This document shows positions 1-7,544 of a stretch of 47,432 nucleotides of DNA, in pieces. The notes beneath the pieces were generated by a model, which was not told the DNA's origin, did not search any database, and saw nothing but the letters and a program-made list of their open reading frames with translations. Each line of letters starts with the position of its first letter. Within the stretch, counting starts at the first letter, position 1. The translations under genes were made by a program, and so were the position numbers. Origin of the DNA: Candidatus Latescibacterota bacterium (GTDB lineage: Bacteria; Latescibacterota; UBA2968; UBA8231); contig JAJEGS010000004.1 of NCBI GenBank assembly GCA_022819745.1, positions 1 through 47,432 of the forward strand, in the 5' to 3' direction.

Positions 1-138
1 CAGACCACATCGACGACGTAGCCGAGGCCGTCTGCATGTCAATCACCGCCCAGCATCATGATAACGACCTGATTCGAGGCTTCTTCAAATATGCACAACT
101 TAAACTGTAAAGTATTCCTTTATTTTTGCAGACCTCAA
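1..138 (+). mobile_element. IS630-family element, right end with transposase C-terminus (partial)
   Basis: The frame from base 3 to the TAA at 108-110 encodes the last 35 residues of a DDE transposase, ending in FKYAQLKL. It matches the tail of the complete element at 10884-11969, whose transposase ends FKYAQLEL, with several substitutions; the two are relatives, not identical copies. Homology continues past the stop (TATTCCTTTATTTTTGCAG) to base 138, where a TA dinucleotide at 139-140 marks the expected IS630 target site. The rest of the element lies outside the window. The insertion point is inside the methylase pseudogene on the minus strand. Confidence 0.85.
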
Positions 139-140
139 TA

Positions 141-635
141 AGGCTCCTCCTTTTACTGCATGGAAAATTATGTTTTCCTGCAGTACTTCATCATCCTTAA
201 AGGCATGAGTGCGAGATTCAAATACATGAAAACGCTTGATCGTCATCTGTTCGAGTAAAAATCTGCGAAAGGATTTGAAGTACGGACCATTGCAGAACGA
301 ACGAGGTACGATGGCGACAAGCTCACCCCTTGGTCTTAGCATCTCGATAGCGATTGTTATAAATCCTGCATATAAATTTGAGATTTCTACCCCTACGGCT
401 TGCAGCCATTTTCTCTGTGAAGAATTGGAGCGGATTTTTTTATAAGGCGAATCTGGCCGCATTCGACAGGGTCAAAAAGTGAGGCCATAAACCTAGCAAT
501 AGGGACAGAAGTCAGGAACTGTCCCATTTCCGAACGCTTCTTGGGAACTAATTTCCGGGATATATCTAGGCGATAGCTTTCTGCCAGTTCGGTTGCAGAG
601 GCGGTCTCGCTTTGACTTAAGTTGATACTATTCAT
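141..635 (-). pseudogene. N6-adenine DNA methylase (Eco57I-like), internally deleted and truncated
   Basis: Two fragments of one methylase lie in different frames. The N-terminal piece (635 down to about 465) contains KKRSEMGQFLTS and ARFMASLF, the conserved start of Eco57I-type methylases. The second piece (about 464 down to 141) contains SPYKKI, SNLYAGF, VAIVPRSFCNGPYF and DDEVLQENIIFHAVKG, the conserved region around and after the catalytic (N/D)PPY motif. The SAM-binding segment expected between them is missing and the frame shifts at the junction. The C-terminus is cut off by the IS630 end at 139-140. The target-recognition part is gone, so no active enzyme is expected. It may be a relic of a restriction-modification system; no nuclease is visible. 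Confidence 0.75.
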
Positions 636-781
636 AGATGTTAAAGAATTTGCAAAGGGGGGAATGCCCTTAAATTTCGGGCGTCCTATTGAGCTGATTC
701 TCGTTTTTGCTGATCAAGATACCGTCGCGTCAAAATTAGGCGATTGGGGAAGGTGGGGCAACGATCTTCATAAGCACTCCT

Positions 782-803
782 CCGCTATACGATATTATAG
801 CGG
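782..803. promoter_or_regulatory. Inverted repeat in the divergent intergenic region
   Basis: CCGCTATA at 782-789 is matched by TATAGCGG at 796-803, an 8 bp perfect dyad around a 6 bp centre. It lies between the start of the methylase relic (635, minus) and the oxidoreductase start (915, plus). It could be an operator for either direction or a small transcript hairpin. The remainder of 636-914 shows no convincing gene; one 77-codon plus-strand frame there has no ribosome-binding site or family features. Confidence 0.4.
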
Positions 804-914
804 GCGGCCCTTCTTCGTTCAAGGCGGCTTGCCCTTTACGTCCCTAGGGGTATAGATTGACCAGAGCAATTGGCGTCCCCTCACACCTCAACGATACTCA
901 GGAGCTTATTATCT

Positions 915-1955
915 ATGACTGACCCGATCAAAGTCGCCGTGCTGGGCATGGCCCACGACCACTTGTGGAGCAACCTCAGGGAACTAGTCGACCAAGAAGG
1001 AGCTTCCCTCGTGGGAGCTGCCGACCCCAACCCCGTGCTGCAGGACCGCTTCCGCGAGCGCACGGGCTGCGACCAAGTGTACGGCGAGTACGAAGCCCTG
1101 CTCGACGAGCAAACCCCCGATGCGGTTTTCGTCTTTTCGGCCACCGCGCACCACGCCCCTATCGTCGAGTTGTGTGCGGCGCGGGGCATTCACGCGATGG
1201 TCGAGAAACCCATGGCCGCCACGCTTGAACAGGCCGACCGCATGCTGACTGCGGCCCAGCGCCACCAGACCTGCCTGATGGTCAACTGGCCCACGGCTTG
1301 GTCACGGCCCTTGCACACGGCTCACCGTCTAGTCAGGGAAGGGGCCATCGGGCAATTGTGGCAGCTCACTTGGCGCGGCGGTCATTGCGGCCCCGACGAA
1401 TTGGGTTGCTCCGACGAATTCTGCGACTTCCTCTTCGATGCCCAACTTAACGGGGCTGGGGCCTTCAACGATTACAGTGGATACGGTGCTAGTCTGTGCC
1501 TCCACTTTTTGGGCCGACCGCACAGTGTCGTGGCCATGGCCGGTCGTTTGCTCAAGACTCACTTGCCGGTTGACGACAACGGCATTATGGTGCTGCGCTA
1601 TCCCGAGGCTATGTGCCGCTTGGAAATGAGCTGGACCGAAGCCGTGCCGCACGTGCCGCCCCACGATGTGGTGCTCTACGGCACTGAGGGGACTATGGTG
1701 GTGGGGAATCAGGTGACGGTGTACACTCGCCAGAATCGCGAGGGAACAGAGGTAGAACTCGACGAATTGCCCGCCGCCCAAGGCAATGCCGCCACGCATT
1801 TTCTGCACTGCATTCGCTCGGGTGAGTCGCCCCAGGGCACGACTAATGCCACTCAATCGCGGAACGCCCAAGAGATTATGGAAGCCGGTTTGCAGGCGGC
1901 CACTTCGGGCATTGAAGTGAGTTTGCCCATTGAGGGCCATTTGTTCCGCGCATAA
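915..1955 (+). CDS. Gfo/Idh/MocA family NAD(P)-dependent oxidoreductase
   Basis: This 346-residue protein has the two-domain layout of sugar and inositol dehydrogenases. An N-terminal Rossmann fold (VAVLGMAHDH, then ADPNP at the end of the second strand) is followed by VEKPMA, which carries the family's catalytic-region lysine, and by a C-terminal alpha/beta domain with GAFNDYSGYG. The start at 915 is chosen because AGGAG sits at 900-904; an upstream in-frame start at 870 would add 15 residues before the Rossmann fold. It probably oxidises a sugar or polyol, but the substrate cannot be read from sequence. It leads a same-strand string with a DUF-like protein, a serine hydrolase and an amidohydrolase, consistent with a small catabolic cluster. 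Confidence 0.88.
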   Translation: MTDPIKVAVLGMAHDHLWSNLRELVDQEGASLVGAADPNPVLQDRFRERTGCDQVYGEYEALLDEQTPDAVFVFSATAHHAPIVELCAARGIHAMVEKPMAATLEQADRMLTAAQRHQTCLMVNWPTAWSRPLHTAHRLVREGAIGQLWQLTWRGGHCGPDELGCSDEFCDFLFDAQLNGAGAFNDYSGYGASLCLHFLGRPHSVVAMAGRLLKTHLPVDDNGIMVLRYPEAMCRLEMSWTEAVPHVPPHDVVLYGTEGTMVVGNQVTVYTRQNREGTEVELDELPAAQGNAATHFLHCIRSGESPQGTTNATQSRNAQEIMEAGLQAATSGIEVSLPIEGHLFRA

Positions 1956-1994
1956 TTCGCAATTCGCTCAATGCCTAACTCGACAGGAGACATC

Positions 1995-2681
1995 ATGCCT
2001 GATTCCCACTGGCGCAATATTCTACACCACCACGACGAGCCCGACGAAGCCATGCAGCGCATCGACGCCCAAGTCGCTCCGCTGGAGGAACTGCCCGACG
2101 CGGTGCGCCACATCCGTGCCCTAATCTCGCGCTTCGACTCGCTGACCCACTACTGCGCTTTTGACAACCTAGACCTAATCGTCCGCGCCATTGGCGAGGG
2201 CACCTACGCCGACCGGCCGGCCGTCAATGTACTCACTCGGGCGTGGGAAATGGACGACCAGCGCCGGGGTCGAGCCAAGACCTATGTGCAAACTCTGCAA
2301 GCTTGGTCTGAAGGCAAGTCTGCTGAAGAAGCTCAGCAGGTGGCTGGCGATTCGGAACTGTGCGCCGAGTTGTACACTACTTTGGGCCCGTTTGAAGAGC
2401 ACAAGGCTTGGTTGGCCGTCTCTTTAGCTCATACCCTCAAAGCCTTCGCCTACGAGGCCCAAGACTTGCTAGACGAAGCGGCCGAGGCGGATTTTGTGCG
2501 CGGGGTTTACCGCGCGGCACTCGACCGCGACCCCTCGCACGACGACTTGCAAAATCGCCTAGCCGAACTAGCCAATGGCAAAAGCCGAGATCATTTAACA
2601 CGCGAGGTCTTCGACTCGGCCGAAAGCCGTCAGCGCCAACAGTGGCGGGTGTTGGAAAAGCTGCACTCCGACGGGGAATGA
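1995..2681 (+). CDS. Conserved hypothetical protein, soluble
   Basis: This is a 228-residue protein of unrecognised family. It is acidic, predicted mostly helical, and has no signal peptide or membrane segment, so it is likely cytoplasmic. The start at 1995 has AGGAGA at 1985-1990; an earlier in-frame ATG at 1971 has no ribosome-binding site. Short helical segments (LEELPDAVRHIRALISRFD and the later EAADFV-type region) suggest a helical-repeat or bundle fold, but no catalytic motif is visible. It begins 39 bp after the Gfo/Idh gene and ends 13 bp before the serine hydrolase, so cotranscription is likely. Confidence 0.7.
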   Translation: MPDSHWRNILHHHDEPDEAMQRIDAQVAPLEELPDAVRHIRALISRFDSLTHYCAFDNLDLIVRAIGEGTYADRPAVNVLTRAWEMDDQRRGRAKTYVQTLQAWSEGKSAEEAQQVAGDSELCAELYTTLGPFEEHKAWLAVSLAHTLKAFAYEAQDLLDEAAEADFVRGVYRAALDRDPSHDDLQNRLAELANGKSRDHLTREVFDSAESRQRQQWRVLEKLHSDGE

Positions 2682-2694
2682 GGGGAAGTTGGAC

Positions 2695-3603
2695 ATGAGC
2701 GTTTTCCCCAAGGCATCCCTGCGCCGGATAGCCACGGCCTTTGACGGTCGCATGGGCTGGCATATAGAAAATCTGACCACGGGCCAAGTGCATCAGTACA
2801 GAGCTGACGAGCGCTTTCCCACGGCCTCGGTCATCAAAATTGCCGTATTGGTCGAGTTGTTCCGCCAAGCCGAGGCAGGACGGCTGTCGCTGGATGACCG
2901 GCACCGGCTGCAGGGCGATATTTCAACGCACGGCTCGGGGGTATTGCAGATCGCCCAAGACGAGCCCGAGTTGACCTTGCGCGACTACGCCCGCCTGATG
3001 ATGGGCATCAGCGACAATATTGCCACTGATTTCCTCATGGGGCTGCTGGGGCTAGACCAGATCAACGCCACCCTCGACCAACTGGGCTGTGCCAATGTGC
3101 GGGCTGCTGCGACTATGGGCCGCTATCACTACCGCATGGTGGGGATGGACGAGGTGCCGACCAATCGAGCTAACGATGCAGTGTACAAGGAGCGGGCCAG
3201 CACTCAGGGCCTTGACTACGACAGCGTATCCTTTGGGGATTCGCTGGAAAACAATGTGGCCGCCCCCGGCGAGTTGGCTTCTTTATTGACGGCTATGTAC
3301 CGCGGGCAGATCGTCAGTATGGCGGCTTCCAAAGCCATGATCGAGCTGCTCAAAACCGGTCGGGATACCCGCATGATCCGGTGTTACCTAAAGCCGGATG
3401 TGGTGGTGGCGCACAAGTACGGCTCTAGCGGCATCATTAAAGGGGATGCTGGCCTTGTGTTTTTGCCAAGCGGACCCTTGGCCGTGGTGGCTTTTGCCCT
3501 GGCCCGTAGCGACGGACCCGCCGCTGCCGAGGCCATTGCCGAGGTCACCCGCTTGGCCGTGGAGGCGTTGGCCCCCGAGTGCGTGATGGATAATAGCAGT
3601 TAG
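2695..3603 (+). CDS. Class A beta-lactamase-like serine hydrolase
   Basis: The protein has 302 residues and the three active-site elements of the penicillin-binding-protein/class A beta-lactamase fold in order: S45-V-I-K48 (nucleophile serine and lysine), S106-D107-N108, and K241-Y-G243 in place of the usual KTG. A segment near residues 187-197 (NNVAAPGELA) occupies the position of the omega-loop/TTP region of class A enzymes. There is no signal peptide, which is odd for a true beta-lactamase and suggests a cytoplasmic hydrolase or esterase of the same fold. The ATG at 2695 has AGGGG at 2681-2685; a TTG at 2689 is too close to that site. Antibiotic resistance should not be assumed. Confidence 0.8.
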   Translation: MSVFPKASLRRIATAFDGRMGWHIENLTTGQVHQYRADERFPTASVIKIAVLVELFRQAEAGRLSLDDRHRLQGDISTHGSGVLQIAQDEPELTLRDYARLMMGISDNIATDFLMGLLGLDQINATLDQLGCANVRAAATMGRYHYRMVGMDEVPTNRANDAVYKERASTQGLDYDSVSFGDSLENNVAAPGELASLLTAMYRGQIVSMAASKAMIELLKTGRDTRMIRCYLKPDVVVAHKYGSSGIIKGDAGLVFLPSGPLAVVAFALARSDGPAAAEAIAEVTRLAVEALAPECVMDNSS

Positions 3604-3642
3604 TGGGGCCATGCGATTCAGTTTTTACCCTAGGAGGGACTT

Positions 3643-4476
3643 GTGATTATCGACACTCATCTGCACGTGTGGAGCGACGACGCGGCGCGCTATCCCTTTG
3701 CCGAGGGCCGGACTCAAGTGGGCGGTGGATCCGTAGAATTGCTCAACCAGACCATGGACGAGGTCGGAGTCGACAAAGCGGTTATTGTGCAGCCGATTTA
3801 CTATTTGTTCGACAACCGGTACGTGGCCGACTGTCTGCGCCGCTTTCCGGGCCGCTTTGCCGCCATTGGCTTGGTCGATCCCAAGGCTCCGGACGCGGTC
3901 GACCGGCTGGAAAAGTTAGTGCGCGAGGACGGTTTTGGCGGCTTGCGCATTCACTCGTCGCGGCTCGACCACCCCTCGGAATGGGCCGCCCCCGACCAAG
4001 ATCCGCTGTGGCGGCGATCGGCGGAGCTGGGCACTTGTTTTATCGTCCACGGCCCGGCGGCCAATCTGCCCCACTTAGAGCCCATCATCGGCCGCTTTCC
4101 CGAGGTGCCGGTAGTGTTGGACCACATCGGCGGGGCACCGACCAATGAGGAAGCGCCCTTTCCGCTGTTGAGCCATGTGCTCGACTTGGCGCGCTTTCCC
4201 AAGGTGTACGTGAAATTGACGCCGCAGGCGCACAAGTCCGAGTTGCCCTTTCCGCACGCGGATACATTTCCCGCCTTCCGCCGCATCTACGACGCCTTTG
4301 GGCCGCAGCAGCTGATGTGGGGGACCAATTTCCCCGGCGTAATGAAAGGGGTGGGGTACGGGCCGGCCTTGGAGATGTTCCGCGACCACGTCGATTTTCT
4401 CAGCGACGACGACAAGGCGTGGCTCTTCCACCGCACGGCTCTGGAGGTGTGGAGCTTTGCAGGAGCCGCGGAGTAG
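3643..4476 (+). CDS. Amidohydrolase 2 family metal-dependent hydrolase
   Basis: The 277-residue protein begins MIIDTHLHVW, where H6 and H8 form the HxH metal site of the amidohydrolase TIM barrel. FIVHGPAA and VLDHIGG follow on later barrel strands, and GTNFPG near the C-terminus is where the family aspartate/asparagine loop lies. The family includes lactonases and decarboxylases acting on ring compounds and sugar lactones; a sugar-lactone role would fit the Gfo/Idh dehydrogenase three genes upstream, but that is inference. The GTG start at 3643 is supported by AGGAGGG at 3632-3638. No signal peptide is seen. Confidence 0.85.
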   Translation: MIIDTHLHVWSDDAARYPFAEGRTQVGGGSVELLNQTMDEVGVDKAVIVQPIYYLFDNRYVADCLRRFPGRFAAIGLVDPKAPDAVDRLEKLVREDGFGGLRIHSSRLDHPSEWAAPDQDPLWRRSAELGTCFIVHGPAANLPHLEPIIGRFPEVPVVLDHIGGAPTNEEAPFPLLSHVLDLARFPKVYVKLTPQAHKSELPFPHADTFPAFRRIYDAFGPQQLMWGTNFPGVMKGVGYGPALEMFRDHVDFLSDDDKAWLFHRTALEVWSFAGAAE

Positions 4477-4527
4477 TCATCAGTTGAAAAACTTCTCGTT
4501 CCAAGCGGTCGGATATTGAGCGAGTGA

Positions 4528-4556
4528 TTGACCTGCTTTGCAGGCTAGAGTATTAT
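4528..4556 (+). promoter_or_regulatory. Sigma70-type promoter with palindromic operator for vapBC
   Basis: TTGACC at 4528-4533 and TATTAT at 4551-4556 are separated by exactly 17 bp, a near-consensus sigma70 spacing. The spacer contains CCTGC-TTT-GCAGG (4532-4544), a perfect 5 bp dyad overlapping the end of the -35 box. VapB-type antitoxins normally bind palindromes in their own promoter, so this is the likely autoregulatory operator. The start codon of vapB is 35 bp downstream of the -10 box. Confidence 0.65.
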
Positions 4557-4590
4557 TAAATCGTCGCTGTGGTAATACCTAAGAGGAGCG

Positions 4591-4830
4591 ATGAATACTA
4601 TTTCGCTAAAGATGCCCGATCCGCTCGCGGCCGAACTCGCTGAAATGGCGCAGCGGAGGGGCGTGAGCAAGTCGGCGCTGATTCGCGAGGCGCTGGAGGC
4701 GTACCTGCAAACGGACGGAGCCGAAGCATCCGGCTCTGCCCTCTCGCAGGTGGGCGATCTCAGGGGCATACTTTCCGGGCCTGAAGACCTGTCCGCGAAC
4801 AAGGACTACCTGCGGAAATTCGGCCGTTGA
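4591..4830 (+). CDS. vapB: Ribbon-helix-helix (CopG-type) antitoxin, VapB-like
   Basis: A 79-residue protein with the ribbon-helix-helix pattern at its N-terminus: a strand (TISLKMPD), helix A (LAAELAEMAQRRG) and helix B (SKSALIREALEAYLQ). Such proteins dimerise, bind their own operator through the strand and neutralise a partner toxin through a flexible C-terminal tail. The tail here is residues 43-79. The stop overlaps the TTG start of the PIN-domain gene, the usual sign of a translationally coupled antitoxin-toxin pair. GAGGAG precedes the ATG, and a promoter with a dyad lies just upstream. Confidence 0.85.
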   Translation: MNTISLKMPDPLAAELAEMAQRRGVSKSALIREALEAYLQTDGAEASGSALSQVGDLRGILSGPEDLSANKDYLRKFGR

Positions 4831-5246
4831 TCAAGGATGTCATTCTCGACACGGGTCCGCTGGTCGCGCTGTTGAATCGCCGCGACCAGCATCATCGCTG
4901 GACGAAGGACCAGTGGGCGCGTATAGCTCCGCCTCTGTTCACCTGCGAAGCGGTCATCGCGGAAGCTTGCTTTCTCGTCCAACCATTCGCCGGAGGGCAA
5001 GGGGCCGTACTCGAGTTGGTCCGGCGTGGCGTTTTGGACTTATCGTTTTCTCTGGCCGAAGAAACAGCGGCTATCTCGCGGTTGCTGAAGAAATACCGGG
5101 ACGTTCCCATGTCCCTTGCGGATGGCTGTATCGTTCGGATGGCTGAACGCCATGCGAAAGGGGTCGTCTTCACTTTGGATCGCGATTTTGCGATTTACCG
5201 CAAGAACGAGCGTCAACTCATTCCAACGTTGACACCGGCCTCATGA
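4827..5246 (+). CDS. vapC: PIN-domain ribonuclease toxin, VapC-like
   Basis: This 139-residue PIN domain keeps the acidic residues that bind Mg2+/Mn2+: D8 in VILDTGP, E46 in VIAEACF, D99 in SLADGCIV and D118 in TLDRDF. VapC proteins cleave RNA, often tRNA or rRNA at specific sites, when not bound by VapB. The TTG start at 4827 overlaps the vapB stop by the sequence TTGA, so translation is coupled; no in-frame ATG lies near the start. The acidic set is complete, so the toxin looks intact. The RNA target cannot be predicted. Confidence 0.87.
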   Translation: MIKDVILDTGPLVALLNRRDQHHRWTKDQWARIAPPLFTCEAVIAEACFLVQPFAGGQGAVLELVRRGVLDLSFSLAEETAAISRLLKKYRDVPMSLADGCIVRMAERHAKGVVFTLDRDFAIYRKNERQLIPTLTPAS

Positions 5247-5272
5247 GCGCCTTCTTCCAAGACGCGCTCATG
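5242..5272 (+). terminator. Hairpin at the end of the vapBC operon
   Basis: CATGAGCGC (5242-5250) pairs with GCGCTCATG (5264-5272), a 9 bp perfect stem with a 13-base loop that includes the vapC stop codon. There is no following T-tract, so it may slow or protect transcript ends rather than act as a simple intrinsic terminator. Confidence 0.45.
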
Positions 5273-5334
5273 GAATGGTCGGCGTAGCGAATTCAAATCG
5301 ACGTTCAAACACGCTTCTAAGAGGAGGAAACCGT

Positions 5335-6639
5335 ATGAGAATGCGGATGTTTGGGCTAGCGGCGGTCCTGCTGCTGGCGGTGCAGACGGGCCATGCCGAA
5401 GACAAAAAGATTACCATCTGGTGGGCGCAATGGGATCCGGCCGCGGCGCTACAAGAGCTGGGTCACGAGTTCGCCGAAGAGACCGGGATTGCCGTCGAGG
5501 TGTACCAGATTCCCTGGCCTGCTTATCAGGACCAGGTTTTTCTCAACTTCGGCAACAAGCAGACCGACTTCGACATCGTCGTCGGCGACAGCCAGTGGAT
5601 TGGCCGCGGCGCGACCAAGGGGCTGTATCTGGAGCTGACCGATTGGCTGCCCGAGGCCGTTGACATGGGCGCGATCCATCCGCGGGCCGCGCGCTATTTG
5701 TGCGAATACCCGCCGGGCAGCAGCCGGTTTTTTGCCGCGCCCTGCCAGACAGATGCCATTGGCTTCGTCTATCGCCGCGACTGGTTTACAGACCCGGCCG
5801 AGCAGGAGGCGTTTGCCGCCCGCTACGGTCGTCCGCTCGCCGCGCCCGACACGTGGGAGGAATTCCGCGACGTGGCCGAGTTTTTCCACCGCCCGGAGCA
5901 AAAGCGCTATGGCTGCTCGCTGCTGACGGGCCGGGGGTACGACTCCATCGTCATGGGCTTTCAGCCCTTTTTGTGGGCTTGGGGCGGCGCTTGGGGCGAT
6001 CCGCAGAGCTACAAGGTGCAGGGCCACCTCAACACAGAGGGCGCTGTGGCTGGGCTGGAATTTTTCAAGTCCCTGTTGCAATTCACGCCCGAAGGCGGCA
6101 CGAATGCCGATTACTTCTTCAACTTAGAGGCTTTCTCCAACGGCTCTACGGCCATGGTCTTGGACTACTTTCCGTTCTATCCGGGCATCGTCGCTAGCAT
6201 GGGCGACCAGGTCGGCTTCTTTATGGTGCCACGCCACGGCGACCAACGCGTTATCTCGCTGGGTGGGCAGGGCTTTAGCATTTCGACCAAGACCACGCCG
6301 CAAAAGCAGGAATGGGCCAAGCAGTTTATCGCTTGGTTCTCCCAGACCTCTGTCCAGGAGAAGTGGATATCGTATCCTGGATCGTTTACGGCCAATACCG
6401 AGTTACTGGCGAGCGAGGAATTCGCTGCGGCCGCGCCGTACAACGCGGTGTTCGCCGCGTCGCTGGATCACTTGCAGGACTTTTGGAACGTGCCGGTGTA
6501 CAACGAACTGTTAGCCGCGGCTGTGCGCCATTTGGGCGCGGCCCTCGACGGGACGAGCGCGAGTGCCGATGCGCTCGACGCGCTGGCCGCTGAGCACGAG
6601 ATGATTCTGATGGAAGCGGGCTTGCTAGAGATGGAATAG
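5335..6639 (+). CDS. Sugar ABC transporter extracellular solute-binding protein
   Basis: A 434-residue family 1 solute-binding protein. Residues 1-21 form a signal peptide ending in GHA before EDKK; no lipobox is seen. The mature part starts with the strand ITIWWAQWDP and continues with EETGIAVEVYQIPW, DFDIVVGDSQW and a long ligand-binding region rich in aromatic residues (FLWAWGGAWGD), typical of sugar-binding clefts. It would deliver a sugar or polyol to the two permeases encoded directly downstream. The ATG at 5335 follows GAGGAGG; earlier in-frame starts would place 20 charged residues before the signal. It is the first gene of an operon running to 9602. Confidence 0.9.
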   Translation: MRMRMFGLAAVLLLAVQTGHAEDKKITIWWAQWDPAAALQELGHEFAEETGIAVEVYQIPWPAYQDQVFLNFGNKQTDFDIVVGDSQWIGRGATKGLYLELTDWLPEAVDMGAIHPRAARYLCEYPPGSSRFFAAPCQTDAIGFVYRRDWFTDPAEQEAFAARYGRPLAAPDTWEEFRDVAEFFHRPEQKRYGCSLLTGRGYDSIVMGFQPFLWAWGGAWGDPQSYKVQGHLNTEGAVAGLEFFKSLLQFTPEGGTNADYFFNLEAFSNGSTAMVLDYFPFYPGIVASMGDQVGFFMVPRHGDQRVISLGGQGFSISTKTTPQKQEWAKQFIAWFSQTSVQEKWISYPGSFTANTELLASEEFAAAAPYNAVFAASLDHLQDFWNVPVYNELLAAAVRHLGAALDGTSASADALDALAAEHEMILMEAGLLEME

Positions 6640-6647
6640 GAGGCGGC

Positions 6648-7544
6648 GTGAGGGGTAGTATGGGCCGGTGTCGCGATTGGACGCAGTATGCGTTTGTGGG
6701 GCCGGCCCTCATTTTGCTCATCGGCATCAATGTCTTCCCACTGCTGTACAGTATCGCGCTCAGCTTTACCAATGTCGATTTGGTCGGTGGGGCGTGGAAA
6801 TTCGTGGGGGGATTCAACTACGCCGTGGCGTTCAAGTTTGCCAAGTACGGGGCCGCGTTGCGGACCACCGCACTCTTTGTCTGCGTGGCCGTGGCCGTGG
6901 AACTGGTCTTGGGCTTTGCCTTGGCGCTGGCGCTCAAAGATCGCTTCAGTGGCCAGGCGTTTGCGCTAACTGCGCTTTTGGTGCCGATGATGTTGCCACC
7001 GGCCGTGATCGCGCTCTTTTGGAAGCTGGTGCTCAACGGGCACTACGGCATCCTCAACCAATGCCTCGGCGCGCTGGGATTGGGTCAACCCCAGTGGATT
7101 ACAGATCCCGACCTCAAGCTGATGTCGATTTTGCTGGTTGACGTGTGGATGTGGACGCCGTTTATGATGCTGATTGCGCTGGCGGCGCTCAACGCCATCC
7201 CCGGCTATCTGTACGAGGCCGCGGCCATTGACCGGGCCTCGCGGTGGAAGGTCTTCCGCCGGATTACCCTGCCTTTGTGCGCGCCGCTTTTGGGGCTGGC
7301 CGTGCTGCTGCGGGCCACGGACGCGATCAAGCAGTTCGATTTGGTCATGGCCATCACCGGTCCTAACGATCCGGCGACGCAAACGGTGAGCGCGCTGCTC
7401 TATCAGGTAGTGTTCCGCGACGGCAAAGTGGGGTTGGGCGCGGCGTATTCGTACGTGGTGCTGGTGCTGGTGCTGGCGCTGGCCAGTGTGTTTGTGCGCT
7501 ACATGAGTTCAGTGCAGCGGCGCGAGGAGGCCGGGGGCCAGTGA
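6648..7544 (+). CDS. Sugar ABC transporter permease, MalF/UgpA type
   Basis: This 298-residue integral membrane protein has about six hydrophobic segments, beginning at VGPALILLIGINVFPLLYS. The cytoplasmic EAA loop, which docks the ATPase, reads YEAAAIDRASRWKVFRRITLPL, a good match to the family. The GTG start at 6648 follows AGGAGG at 6638-6643 with a short gap; the next in-frame ATG at 6660 is too far from that site. It starts 8 bp after the binding-protein gene and its end overlaps the next permease start by four bases (GTGA), so the two permeases are translationally coupled and probably form a heterodimer. Confidence 0.92.
   Translation: MRGSMGRCRDWTQYAFVGPALILLIGINVFPLLYSIALSFTNVDLVGGAWKFVGGFNYAVAFKFAKYGAALRTTALFVCVAVAVELVLGFALALALKDRFSGQAFALTALLVPMMLPPAVIALFWKLVLNGHYGILNQCLGALGLGQPQWITDPDLKLMSILLVDVWMWTPFMMLIALAALNAIPGYLYEAAAIDRASRWKVFRRITLPLCAPLLGLAVLLRATDAIKQFDLVMAITGPNDPATQTVSALLYQVVFRDGKVGLGAAYSYVVLVLVLALASVFVRYMSSVQRREEAGGQ

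Noticed and set aside
622..855. 77-codon plus-strand frame before the Gfo/Idh gene
   Set aside because: No ribosome-binding site, no family features, and it spans the operator-like dyad; treated as non-coding.
5449..6081. Long minus-strand frame opposite the solute-binding protein
   Set aside because: Opposite-strand shadow of a well-supported gene; high-GC codon usage leaves long antisense frames.
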